From Gossypium raimondii (lineage: Eukaryota; Streptophyta; Magnoliopsida; Malvales; Malvaceae), in the NCBI RefSeq assembly GCF_025698545.1, contig NC_068566.1, positions 47,223,192-47,287,191 on the forward strand: a DNA stretch of 64,000 bases. Reading direction: 5' to 3'. Every line of letters starts with the position of its first letter. Position 1 is the stretch's first letter. A program made the translations under genes and the position numbers. This document shows, in pieces, positions 20,441 to 31,712 of this stretch. The notes under the pieces were generated by a model that saw nothing but the letters and a program-made list of their open reading frames with translations, searched no databases and was not told where the DNA came from.

Positions 20441-21975
20441 TTACACTAATGCTTGAGGGATGTTATGTTGTTGTGCAAGTAAGTCCTCTGAAAATTGATT
20501 TTCCATATCTTCATTTGAAACCGATATCTTTTTGGTATAAAGGATCTTCATTTTCATCGCCATTCCAACAGCAGCTAAAAGTACCAACCCTGCTATCATT
20601 GGGACTGCAATCAATAATAAACCATATTTAGAATTTCCCAATTTTGCCTACCAGTCTTATATTAAATAAAAGGTCAAATTCTGATTTTGGTCCTTCTACT
20701 ATGCTCAAAGTTTGGATTTAATTCCTGCATTTTAATTGTCTTAATTTGGTCCTTCTACGTTTATAATTTCTTAACTATTTCAGTTAAGATGCGAGTATTA
20801 TTATTTTTCTTAAAACATCCCTCTCAAAATATAAAAAAATTAAGAAAAAAGCAACATTTGATCCTTGAACTTTAAATTTTATTAAGGTGTGATGACATGA
20901 TATTATGAGACTATGTCATGCCATCACATATGGATTTCAAATATATATATAAAATCTAAAAATGCAAAAAGAATTATAAAAAAGTCATATGATTACGTGG
21001 CATAATCCCAGAGTGTCATGTCATCATACCTCAATGGAATCAAATTAGAGATTAAATTAAAAAATCTCAAATTTAGGGATTAGTATGAAAAAATTAGGAT
21101 CAAGGTGGAAAAATTACCAAATTTAAGGATTAATTGATGATATATCCCAAAATCAATATGAAAACGACGCTATAAAAGCAGTATTTTTTTAAAATATACA
21201 CTAACCTTTTAATCCAAGTACTTAACAACTATTTGGACTAAGTAATTGTATTATAAAAGTTGAGTCCTCATCAAACTAAAGTATAGAGACTAAATCCCTA
21301 ATTAAACAATAATAAAGGGACCAAAACTAAAATTGCACCAATAAATAAATAATGAGCAAATTGACCTTTTTTGGTTGTCAGATGGACCCAAGTTCTTTCC
21401 TCTTCGAAGCCATCGTCACCGTCTTCATCATCACGCTTAGGCAACTCCCAAGTTAGCCCCAAACCAAAGCTATTATCAGAAAGATAAGAACTATAACCAA
21501 ATGGGATTTCAACAGTTTTAATCGCCCTACAAGAATCCGGAACTTTAACAGTCGGTTCCACAGTATAAACATGGTGCCCATAGCCACTTAAACAAGGGAT
21601 TGAATTGCCATTAATGGGAACTGAACAATTCAAGTAAGTATAATTCCTAACAACGTAGTAGTAACGAAATGGAGTTAATGAAAGGTTGAGGTTTAAAAAC
21701 ACTTCATGGACACAGCTTTTGGGGTCGATAAGGTTTAATTTCCTTGTATTATAAGAAATAGATTTGACTACTAAATTGCCATAAAAAGGGAAGTGAATCA
21801 TGGTGGTGTTGGTGTTTTGGCAATAAAGGTTGAAATTTGGGTCATTATTGTGATAGGGTGAAAGGGTGAAAGGGGACTTGATATTGAGACCCTTTGATCC
21901 ACATTTTGTTGCTTCTGAATATGAGAGGAAAAGGATGAAGAAGAAGATGAAGATGAAGATGAAGGGAGTATTCAT
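20441..21975 (-). CDS. GUB_WAK-type secreted/membrane protein related to ATL20-22, without RING
   Basis: The best model has two exons, 21975-21366 and 20604-20441, joined in phase 1, giving about 257 aa. Residues 1-22 are a signal peptide. A cysteine-bearing extracellular domain follows (KCGSKGLNIKSPF, then NFNLYCQN, then SYNTRKLNLIDPKSC, RNYTYLNCS, PCLSGYGHHVYTVEP, VPDSC, and IPFGYSSYLSDNSFGLGLTW). This matches the galacturonan-binding ectodomain shared by wall-associated kinases and ATL20/21/22-type RING-H2 proteins. Exon 2 encodes a membrane helix (PMIAGLVLLAAVGMAM) and only about 35 cytoplasmic residues. There is no RING-H2 or kinase domain, and an acidic stretch replaces the usual last cysteines. 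An alternative acceptor near 20655 with a donor at TGG|GTCC is also possible. It could be a receptor-like protein or a truncated ATL gene. Confidence 0.68.
20640..21320. mobile_element. MITE-like insertion filling the intron of the ATL-like gene
   Basis: The 761-base intron is mostly one inverted-repeat-like unit. TTTTGGTCCTTCTACTATG lies at the left, repeated as TTTGGTCCTTCTACG. At the right are AGGATCAAGG and AGGGACCAAAAC. TGTCATGCCATCA and GTGTCATGTCATCAT are in the centre. The ends are too diverged to define exactly. Confidence 0.4.
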
Positions 21976-22025
21976 GGTTTAACAATGGTAAAGAACAATG
22001 GAATGGAGTTTGGGGGTTCTTATGG

Positions 22026-22056
22026 TTAAATATAGCCATATGGGGGGGGGGGGGGG
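22026..22056 (-). promoter_or_regulatory. TATA-like box and adjoining 15-base G tract upstream of the ATL-like gene
   Basis: On the minus strand CTATATTTAA lies about 55 bases before the ATG. Immediately upstream is a run of 15 Gs on the plus strand (22042-22056), that is, a C run on the gene's sense strand. The TATA assignment is inferred from position only. Confidence 0.4.
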
Positions 22057-22099
22057 TGGGTTAAAATGTGTAAAAGAGTGAAGAGTCAAGCACACACAC

Positions 22100-23959
22100 A
22101 AGGACCGGCAGAGACGTGGAAACATTGACCTTAAAAAAAAGACTTATTGGGTTTCTTTCAAGTTTTAAATCCACCGCATTCACTTATTTAAGTAACTAGT
22201 TGTTAAGTATTCTTTTTATTTTTAAATTTGATAGGTGAGTTTTAAGTAATGGTTTGATAATTAATATAGTAGAATAATACATGTTGACACGTAAAAGAAT
22301 ATATTTAAAAGTCAAGTCGATTTGACAATCGACGTAAAGATTATAGAAAAGGAAAATTGTTCAAATTTTAGTTTGTATATTTGTGAAATTCAAAGTTATT
22401 TCATAAAAAAATTAAATTATAAAAGAGAATACGGAAAGAAGAGTTTTCGATTAGTGCTAACGATGCAAACAAAGAAGGTCGTATGGTAATAAGGAGAGGC
22501 TAAGGTTAATTCATTAAAAGATAATAAAAAAACTTAAAATATATTTTAGTGACTTAAATGAAAATTTTTACTAGTTTAATGATTATTTTATAATTTTTTA
22601 AAGTTGAAAAATCAAAATATAAATTTACTAGTTGAATTTTATCCTTAAATTAAAGAGCAATTCACCCAAACTCAAAAATCCAATATGGTTAATTCAAATC
22701 CAAATTTAATTTGATCATAAAAATTAAAAAAATTAAACTCAAAATGACCCAACCAAATTAGTCAACCCAAAGTCATCGGAATCTAAAAACTGACCTGAAC
22801 TAAAATATCACAAAAAGGCTTATAATTTTTTTAGGCTTAATTCACATTTTGGCCCTTGAAGTATACCTATCTTCTCATTTTGGTACCTAATGTATCAATC
22901 ACTTTCCAATTTGGTATATAAAGACGCCACATGGTGCTTTGTGATTGACAATAAGATTTTCTTTAACGTTTATCAGAAAACGGACTAAAAAATATAACGG
23001 ATGCATATTTTAGGTACCAAATTGAAAAAAAAAATTAAGTATAGAATTAAGATTTGTTTTTTCTTCATATAAAAGTTGACTAGATACACCCCTTTTAAGG
23101 TTTGTGGAAATTGCTATCTTAATTTTAAATATTATGGACCACAATAATTTGGTTGTCTTTATTTTTGCCGTACAAAAGCAGATTGCTTTCGTGTTGGTTG
23201 CGCCATTGAATGTTTGGTATTTACTTATCCAGTAGTTAAGGAATCATCCTTTACCACTTTATGTAGTTTCCAGCATTAAGCAATCTCAACGGGGCTTTAA
23301 AGTGTATGTGCAAACTGGTAAGTCCCAATCAAAGCTACCAAAAATATAGAAAAACCCGAAATAGAAATAGAATTCCGTAATGAGAATAAGTCGGAGAATT
23401 ATATAAATAACTGATATATATTTTCATCGTGCTTGGAAGGCCTCATTAGATCGATCATCACGCACCAAAATGTTGTGCGGTCAACTTTGAAGATTATTTA
23501 ATCAAAGTGTTGTATAACTACAAACACGTAAACTATCCATCATCTACAAGTGTATTATATACCCCACACTTGTCTCATAAAACTTAAATGAGGACTGCCA
23601 TGGAAATCTCTTACTGGCTCTCATATCGGGAAACACCTTCAACCCCACTTTCTGCATATTTTTTACCATGTGAACCATCACATTCTTCTCCCATTCATTT
23701 TTGTCCACAACAGCAACATATACTAGTAGTTTTCGACCCATACTTCACACTCGAGTTAATTGATTTTAGACTAAATAGTATGCTCCAAGTACCTGTACTC
23801 TCCATATATTTAGAAGTGAATCTCCATATTTTTACTTTTTAAGAATTTAGTCCCTCTATTCTTCTAATTTGTTGGTGTGACATTCTAAACTTTTAAAAAG
23901 GTGCTCCCTTAATAATCATGTCATAAAAAATAATAAACTTGAATTTAACAAAAATTTTA
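22100..23959. other. gene-free stretch with half-MITEs
   Basis: 22520-22640 holds GTGACTTAAATGAAAATTTT and AAATATAAATTTACTAG, a one-sided relative of the element at 31044. 22660-22830 is made of degenerate AAATGACCCAACC-like words. 22845-23090 is one arm of a further element (CATTTTGGCCCTTGAAGTATAC, TTTGGTACCTAATGTATC) without a visible partner arm. A short open frame near 23588-23842 has no family features. No gene is supported. Confidence 0.45.
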
Positions 23960-24455
23960 GGGTAAACTATTTAATTGGTCACTCAACTTTTCAAACTCTT
24001 TCATTTTTATCACCAACAAAAATCCTTTCAATTTAGTCACTGCCGCTAGAAAAAATTATCATTTTAATCACCCAAATGTTAAATTCCTAACTGTCGTTAA
24101 TGGTAAGTGCCACATCATCACTTTTAACCCTTTTTTTACTCTCACTGTTCATCTTCTTCCTCATGTAGTATATGAAAAACCACAGGTTAATTTCTATTGA
24201 AGATTAAACAAGCAGTCAAGGTTTCATTGAAGTAAATGTATTAATTAATCTCGTGATATGACCATCAAGAGATGGCGGGGGAATTCAAAATAAAAATCTT
24301 TGGAAATTCAAATGAATAGTTAACACTAGGGATTTAGAGTTTAGATGACTAAATTGATAATTTTTTTTAACCAAAGTGACTAAATTGAAAGGATCTTTTT
24401 GGATGATCAAAAGATATTGCATGAAAAGTTGGGTAACTAATTAGGTAGTTTACCC
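23960..24455. mobile_element. MITE with clean inverted ends and 9-bp target duplication
   Basis: The left tip is GGGTAAACTATTTAATTGG and the right tip is the inverse of GGGTAAACTACCTAATTAG. The arms continue as CACTCAACTTTTCA with an inverse partner, then TCAATTTAGTCACT with an inverse partner. The flanks are AAAATTTTA (23951-23959) and AAAAATTTA (24456-24464), 8 of 9 alike, although both are low-complexity. It is non-coding and likely Mutator-derived. Confidence 0.75.
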
Positions 24456-25139
24456 AAAAATTTAATAATAATTTATATATATATTTAATTAGAATAAAAT
24501 ATTTAGATTAATTAATGCATAACAAATGTTGAGGTATCAATTTATAATAAAAAGAACATAAAAATCAAATCTTGAATATATGGATTGAAATTAAAGTACA
24601 ACCATTTTATATAATTAAAAATAATTAAAAATAAAAAAATAATATTGTAATAAATTCAAATTTAACAAAAATTTAACCATAATAATAATTCTTTTAAATT
24701 TACATTCGCATTCTAATCAGAATAAAATATTTAAATTTGAACATAGTACATGGATTGAATTTAAAATTCGACCATTTTTATATAATTAAAAAATAAAAGG
24801 ACCTGAATTGAAATCCACATTCACAAAAGATTTTATTTTAGGCACTGAAATTTAGAAAAATTTTGAGAATCAAAGCATGGGAATGCTTTCAAATTAGCAT
24901 CTAGCTACAACTCATGAATTGAAGGAATTAATTCATGATGGCATGAATTGAAGGTTAAAAGTGATGATGGCTTTCAAAATCAAAATCAAAATCTTTCCAC
25001 ACTAGTAAAGGAATTAATTATGGAATGATGATCAATTGATCATACAATTTGGAATAAAAATGAAGAGGTATAATATATATATATGTTCTGTGATGCATTT
25101 GGGACCATGCATTTGAAGAACAACAAATAGAAAGGACCT
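24456..25139. other. AT-rich intergenic DNA
   Basis: Two similar phrases (AATAAAATATTTA...GAATTTAAA..CGACCATTT) occur about 170-180 bases apart at 24490-24610 and 24720-24780, so an old short duplication is likely. An (AT)n run lies at about 25070-25083. The 3' untranslated end of the deSI gene probably lies at the right edge. Confidence 0.4.
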
Positions 25140-27359
25140 TCATAGGAGTTCTTTGGCAATCCTCACTGGCTTTTCTTTGAGAAATGCAACATCGATATTC
25201 GGTGTTGTCAGTAGATGATGATCTGCTTCCTCTTCCTCGCTCTCCCCCGTTAAAGAAGTTCCAGCCGAATTCGATCTCTCATCATCTGCATTCGGAAATA
25301 TAGTGATCAAAAAGTAAGAAAAACACAATCTTTATAAAAGATTTGATAAAATTTAAACATAAGAATCTGTAGCAGAACAAAAGTCCAATGTGTAATCATT
25401 GTCGCAAAACCGTAAGAGAAGTGACCAAGTTTTTGAACCGTATTGCAAGCCGATTATAAATTCATCCGATACAGAAGTGCTAATAAGAACTCGTTTGGTG
25501 AAACTAATGGAAAGACATGATAAGCCAGAAATAGCATACCGGAAAATGCTGGACGATCAGGAACATGCCAAACTGCTGGAATCTGAATGCTTTCTGGAAG
25601 TAAACAATTGCAAAACGAACCTGAAACATCAAAAACCTCATTTGATCAGATGGTATAACTGCAGGAGCATAATAACGGTTCGCAAAATCCAGATTATTTG
25701 ATGACGTAAACATAAAAAAGTAGGCAGTTTCCCCACCTAATCGAGCCAACCTATTTACCCACCCAGGAATATGTTTTCCAGTGAGCTGCATGCACACGTC
25801 ATCGGTGAAATGGTTGCAATTCCTAGCAACCAAATGATACGTGTCCCCACGGTATTTTTGCGAAAGTTCTTCCATAAATAACCGAAATTCTGAACGAGAC
25901 ATGTCGGTGCTGCCCAACAATACCGATCGTCTGAATATGAAACCAGGACAACTTCTTGGTTCTACTTCGAACACCCCAGTTGTAGGGTACTCGTGTGCTC
26001 CAAAGCCGTACTCCGATCCATATACTGATTGGCAGCAAATACAGCAAACTACGTTAACCCCACAGAAAAATTTTTTGAAAACAAAAAGCAAGACAAAGTC
26101 GAAGGTTAACATTTTCTTCTAATAAATAACAAATTATTATGAGATGAAGACTATGGACTAACTTCATAAAACAGTGATGATAGTAAAATGAGATTAACTT
26201 TTAAATTGCATAACATATCTGGGGTGACTAATGAATCATTAGATCCCATTTCCATATATATATAAAGATTTTTCAAACAAACAAAAAAAAAAAACACACA
26301 CACACACATTATATCTTGCCATGCCTGCATGTCCAAAGCCGTTTATCAAATAACCTAGTGTCCAAAACTAGCAATGCAAATCAACTTAGTACTCAAGACT
26401 ATATTATCCACATCTAAGTAGCAAAATGAAGATCCTAAAGGGGGATTTAACATATTTGGGGGACATTAATGAATCATTAGATCCCATTTCCATATACACA
26501 TATATATGTATGCATGCACTCGTGTGCATGTATATATATATATATATGAAATGCTTTTAAACAAAAAAAACTACATTATACCCTGCCATGCCTGCATGTT
26601 CAAAGCTATTTATCAAATTAGAGTTAGAAACTAGCAATGCCAATCAAATTAAAACAACATTATCCACATCTAAGCAGCAAAATGAAGTTCATAAAGGGGG
26701 AGTTTAACATATTCGGGGGCATTAATGAATCATAAATGTATGCACGCATGCACGCACGCACGTGTGCGTGTATATATATGAAGAGCTTTTAAACAAAAAA
26801 CCACATTATACCCCACCATGTCTGCACATCCAAAGCTACTTACCAACTAACTTAGTATCAGAAACTAGCAATGCCAATCAACTTAAAACAACATTAAGAA
26901 GTTCACAATGGGGGATTTTAACATATTTGGGGACATTAATGAATCATTAGATCCTATTTCCATACACATACACAAACATATATATATGTTTGCACGCACG
27001 CACATGTGTGTATGAAGAGCTTTTAAACAAAAAACCACATTAAACCCTGCCATGTCTGCATGTTGAAAGCTATTTATCAACTAACTTAGTGTCAGAAACT
27101 AGCAATGCCAATGAAGTTAAAACAACATTATCCACATCTAAGCATAACAATGAAGTTCAAAAAGGAAGAAAATTAACACAAATCAACATATCGGCGAAAC
27201 GATACCTTCAATCCCAGAATGAAATACACCAAGGCCTAACCAGTAAAGGAACTTATTTATAGGTGTAAGATCATATACATTGAGATACAACAAAGCACGA
27301 TTATTTCCTCCATTGCTTTGCCCCTTTGTAACACTCGAATTCAATTGAAGCAACTGCAT
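25140..27359 (-). CDS. deSI-like (PPPDE/DUF862) thiol peptidase
   Basis: Four coding exons with agreeing phases: 27359-27206, 26024-25737, 25620-25540, 25285-25140, total 222 aa. PPPDE proteins are predicted papain-like peptidases that remove SUMO or ubiquitin; plant members are called deSI-like (At4g17486 type). The start reads ALLYLNVYDLTPINKFLYW. The catalytic pair is visible: His47 in VFHSGIE and Cys120 in ARNCNHFTDD. GFGAHEY and GVFEVEPRSCPGF are family hallmarks, followed by IPGWVNRLARLG and the SFCNCLLPESIQIPAV exon. The tail is acidic (ESEEEEADHH), probably cytosolic or nuclear. A leader intron is likely: donor CTCAG|GTGAGT at 27719, acceptor near 27366, and a leader exon starting about 27830. 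The first coding intron (1181 bases) carries a tandem repeat. The gene looks intact. Confidence 0.88.
26205..27165. repeat. four tandem intronic repeat units of about 210-260 bases
   Basis: Units start near 26205, 26440, 26697 and 26908. Each has GGGGATTTAACATATTTGGG (weaker in the first), TTAATGAATCATTAGATCC, a TA/CA-rich variable stretch, TTTTAAACAAAAAACCACAT, TGCCATGCCTGCATG, AACTAGCAATGCCAATCAA and ACATTATCCACATCTAAGC. The units differ mainly in the purine-pyrimidine stretch (CACACA, ATATAT, GCACGCACGCAC). The third has lost the GATCC part. All lie in the first coding intron of the deSI gene. Confidence 0.85.
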
Positions 27360-27839
27360 TGCCCCCTTAAAAAAAATTAACCTTAGAATCTACAATCTTA
27401 CATCACAAGCTCCTCATCCTCTGCACCATGAAATCAAAATTTCAGTTTATTATACAAATGATTCTCTACTACTTAGCATAATGCAAAAAAAACCCTAAAA
27501 AGCAACAAAAGAATGAAAAATTAACAGCTTTTTGAGTGTTGGGGTGGAGGGGTTCCACTTTGGGTAAAATTTTCTGGGTTTTTCCGAGAAACCCCAGAGA
27601 GAAATACGAGAAAATTTTTGGGTAACTAAAATTTGAAATTAAAATAGTTAAAAAGAAAAACAGCTATAAATCAAAGAAAAAAAATACAAGAAACGAAAGT
27701 ATAAAGCATTGTAACTCACCTGAGAAGAGGAGAAATCAAAGAAAGGAGAAGAGAGTTTTCTCAAGTAAAAATTTCAAGCAGCTCTCTTGATCTCTGGAGA
27801 AAGAGATAAAAAGAGAAGAAGCATGAATCAAATGGGACT

Positions 27840-28999
27840 CTTTTTAAATTGAAAGTTCAAAGATTTTAATTTGTTTGACATGAACAAGTAAAATAATCCT
27901 CAGTTTATTTAATTAATCTTTTTAATGAAAGTTCAATTCGTGTTTTGAAATTTTAGCGGTCTAATTTTTCTCTTAGTCCCTGTATTTGTTTATTTTTTAA
28001 AATTTAGTCTCTTTATTTTTAATCTTATAAAATAAAAATTGCTTATGTTACCGATATTACACGTGTCAAAATTGTAAGGTTTATAATTTTTAATCTGGAT
28101 TTTAAGATTATTTAGTACTTGTTATACATATTATGCTCACCCTCGCTTGAGCACCATAACCATCTTACTTCACTACCAAATCCATCACGTGTCACTCCCA
28201 AACCTAGCAACTTCACTTCATATCGCATTGTTGGCTTAACAAGGAATCACAGAAGAGACCAGCATGTGACAATGGAAATTAATCTTAAACTAATTCCTCT
28301 CATTCTCCAGTACTCTAACTCCAACCTTACTATCTTCTTCCCCAAGCTCTTCTTTCTTCATAGCCTTCTTAGATTACTTGATCTTTATGGATCTCCATAC
28401 AAACATGGTGAACCGACTCCAATCTCCTCCTTACCATCTTTTAGCATCAATAATAATGTTTTAAAAAAGTAGAGAGTCGATCAATTTTCTTTCCTAACTT
28501 CCACTGGACTTCAATTATTAAATTAAAAGAGGAAATAAATTAAAATTTTGAAATTAAAAATAGAGAGGCTAAATTTTAAATGTATTAAGAATATAAGGAC
28601 TAGAGCATTATTAAACTAATTTCAATTTATTGCTATTTTATTGTTTTAAATAGTTGAAATTTAGAATCATTACTGTAATTTATTAATCGTCCTTTTCACT
28701 GTTGATCTCTATTTTCGTTTGCTTTTAAGTTTTCCACAGTTTTAGTAAAATTAATAATTATTTTATTTAATTATTGTGTCAAGGCATAAACCCTATAAAT
28801 AATGCAAGAATACAGCTATATATAAATAAAATGGTTTAAATATTTAAAAAAGCCCTTAAACTTTATAATTTTTGTGGATTTTGATAACTACTCTAATAAA
28901 AAGAAGTTCATGGGCTTCTTTGGTAATTTAGCCTAAAAAAGTCAAGTCCTTCAGCTCTGTATATATATTTGAAATATATGGTATATATATACATTGAAA
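27840..28999. other. gene-free AT-rich stretch
   Basis: 27955-28080 and 28500-28620 are paired arms of an inverted-repeat-like unit (TAGTCCCTGTATTTG on the left, GGCTAAATTTTAAATG and ATATAAGGACTAGAG on the right). Between them a GC-richer, proline/serine-like open frame (28119-28472) has no family features, and I do not call it a gene. Confidence 0.4.
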
Positions 29000-29003
29000 T
29001 ATA

Positions 29004-29321
29004 GAGAAAAATTACTTTATCATTCTTCTCAGTTCCTATCACATTATCTATGGTCTATTTTTAATTATTTAATAATATTTTAATAATTTTTTTCATGTTA
29101 TTAACACATAATTTAGTAATTTTTTACATCAAATCTAAAATTTTAAACCTCGAACCTCAAATCTCAAACCCAAACCACTCGAGGTTCAAGGTTTAGGGTT
29201 TAGAGTTCTGAGTAAAAAAAAACCAAAATCATATATGTTAATGACATGAAAAGAATTATCGAAATATCATTAAATAATTAAAAGAAGACTTTGGTAGAAA
29301 GATTTCATAAAATAATTTCTC
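29004..29321. mobile_element. near-palindromic element with a telomere-like centre
   Basis: Two arms of about 130 bases are imperfect inverses (TTTTTAATTATTTAATAAT against ATTAAATAATTAAAAGA; TTTCATGTTATTAACA against TGTTAATGACATGAAA). The centre reads CTCAAACCCAAACC, then CTCGAGGTTCAAGG, then TTTAGGGTTTAG. It is non-coding and probably a foldback-type MITE. Confidence 0.6.
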
Positions 29322-29324
29322 ACA

Positions 29325-31043
29325 AATATCATATACAAAATATCACATTTTTATCAATGCGGATGATTTTTGAAGGGTTCAAATGCATGAATTTGTAAAG
29401 ATAGCTCAAGTAAGTGAACATGGGGATGACTGCCTAAATCTAGCCATGTAGGCCAACTATATGATCTGGTGTTTGGTTGAAATCTTTGAAAGAGTTTATA
29501 AGTATAATTACGGATGAATCACAATTATAAAATCACAAACAATATATTTCTGATTAATTAAAATTATAACCGGTCAATATAAAGTACAATGGACCGAAAA
29601 TCGGAATATATTTATATCTATAAATTTCGACAGAATCTATACATGATGAAATTTAAATTGAGAGTAATTTAAAAAAAGTCTATATATAATATTTGCACAT
29701 AATATTATAAAATTTTTATTTGAAATATTTGAATTAGACTTTCCCATGGGTCGGGTCGGAAAGTCCGTCTGAAAAGTGAAAGGGTTTGGGCTAAAATATA
29801 GGCCCGAAAAACTGGCTTAGATAAAAAAAACAAGATCCGTTTTCTAAACGGGCCGAGCCTTTGGTAAGCTTTTTTTTGCCTGGGCTCGACCTGGCCCAAA
29901 TTTGCAAGAAAAAAAATATTTTTGTTTTTTTACTGTTTTGTCATTGTTTTGCTATTATTTTGCAATTATATTAGTACTGTTTTGTTGTTATTATTTGGAT
30001 ATTATATAACTCTTGTTTTAGTATTAATTTTGTTACTATTTTAAAGGCATTTGCTTGTTAAGTACAACTTAGGTATATATATTTTTTATTTCGAATCGGA
30101 CCCGAACCCAAACCTAAAAAACGAACCTAAATTTTTTACTTGACCCGAACATAGACAACTTTAATTTCAACCTTTCTTTTTTAAACTTGTCCTTTTCCAC
30201 TCTCTTTGGAGTTTTATAAAGAGTTTTAATATAGTTGTGATTGCTTGAATAATTTAGAGATGATACGTACAAGAAATAGTTAAGGTGAATGTTATTTTGA
30301 AAAGAAACCATGGCTTCATTCAATGACAAGATGGCCAATCTTGTCTCAAAATAATACAAACCTTGACCCACAAATTAGATTTTAATGTCTGAAATTAGGC
30401 TTGTAATTGAGACACATCATGCTTAGAATCGTAATAAATTTGAATTCGAAATTAATTCAAAAAATTAAGGATGAGTATTCGATTTGAACTCGTACATATA
30501 ATTGAATTATTTTAACTCGTTTGGTTAGGATTAATTATTTGAATCCCGTATTTGAACTTCATTCAAACTATGATTTTACATATGTAATTTTATATTAATT
30601 AAACTTAACCCATTTTTAAAGATGATGATTTAATAAAATTAAGAAAATAATTTGCCCATTAATCAAATATGGAAAGGTTCTAAACATGAAAATTAAAAAG
30701 TAATTTAATAATAAAAAACCTCCGAACATATATTAAAAATAATCTTAGTTAACCATGCTATCTACTTGAATCGAATATTAAAACATAATTTCACTATTAT
30801 ATTAATTTGTAATTTTATAACTTTTACAGGACTAAACCTATAATTTTACCGTTTTAGAATTCCTTTTAATCGTTTAACAATTCATAGACAGAGGAGCAGC
30901 CAATGGCAGGGACCTTTTAACATAAAATTAACAATTCAATTTAAGATAACAAAAACAATTTTAAACTTTGACCCTTGCAAATTTATATAATTTTATTTCT
31001 ATACCAACACAATATTTCCAATCTTGAAGAAAGAGAGAAAGAA
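29325..31043. other. gene-free stretch with a GGGCC-rich dispersed repeat
   Basis: 29740-30130 holds GGGTCGGGTCGG, AGGCCCGAAAA, ACGGGCCGAGCC, GGGCTCGACCTGG and TCGGACCCGAACCC separated by A/T runs. It is a diverged dispersed repeat like the one at 9545-9700, of unknown class. Its open frames are not conserved. The remainder is AT-rich with nothing I recognise. Confidence 0.45.
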
Positions 31044-31608
31044 GGTAAACTACACCCTAGGTCACTAAACTATTAGTAAATTTACGTTTTAATTACTCAA
31101 TTCCAAAATGTTACAAAACGGTCATTGAATTATTCAAAAGTTTTCATTTAAGTCACTTGGCTATTAAAATCGTTGTTGTATGAACTTCTGTGTTCGCACC
31201 GCTTACACCAATCGAAAGCTCTCATTTCCCCCCTCTTTTACACTTTAGTCTTTTTTCATAAAACAACCTCGAATGTCACGAATCTGTAAACCAAAGTACA
31301 AACAACTTTCTTCTTCGATCTCTGACACTGACCGTCAAATCGACTTGGATCTAAGGTATGTTCTTCTACTAGTAAAATGAGTACTAATCCACTACACCGA
31401 TCGCCGTCAAACATTGCTTGGAGCTCGCTAGCCGAACTTTAAAAAGGAAAAAGCCTTAACAACTCAGTTACTTAGATAAAAACTTTCGAATAGTTCATTG
31501 GCTTAAATGAAAACTATCAAATAGTTCAGTGATCATTTTATAATTTTTGAAGTTGAATGATTAAAATATAAATTTACTAAAAATTTAGTGACATTAAATA
31601 GCTTATAC
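31044..31608. mobile_element. MITE (GGTAAACTAC family), copy 1
   Basis: The left end GGTAAACTACACCCTAGG pairs with the inverse of the right end (AGTGACATTAAATAGCTTATAC). TAGTAAATTTACGTTTTAAT also has an inverse partner, AAAATATAAATTTACTA. The interior is less AT-rich (ACCGTCAAATCGACTTGGAT, CTCGCTAGCCGAAC) and matches 36245-36765. This is the 3' flank of the NUDT8-like gene. Confidence 0.7.
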
Positions 31609-31712
31609 AAAATAAAAATGGTGAAATTTTACATTGAAAGGGTGCATTTACAATAAAAAGATATGTATAAAATAGAGGTTATACATGATTAGGAATATGC
31701 ACAAAAGTTGAT

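Noticed and set aside
28119-28472. 117-codon open frame with higher GC
   Set aside because: No domain, no splice context, and it lies between two arms of a probable inverted-repeat element.
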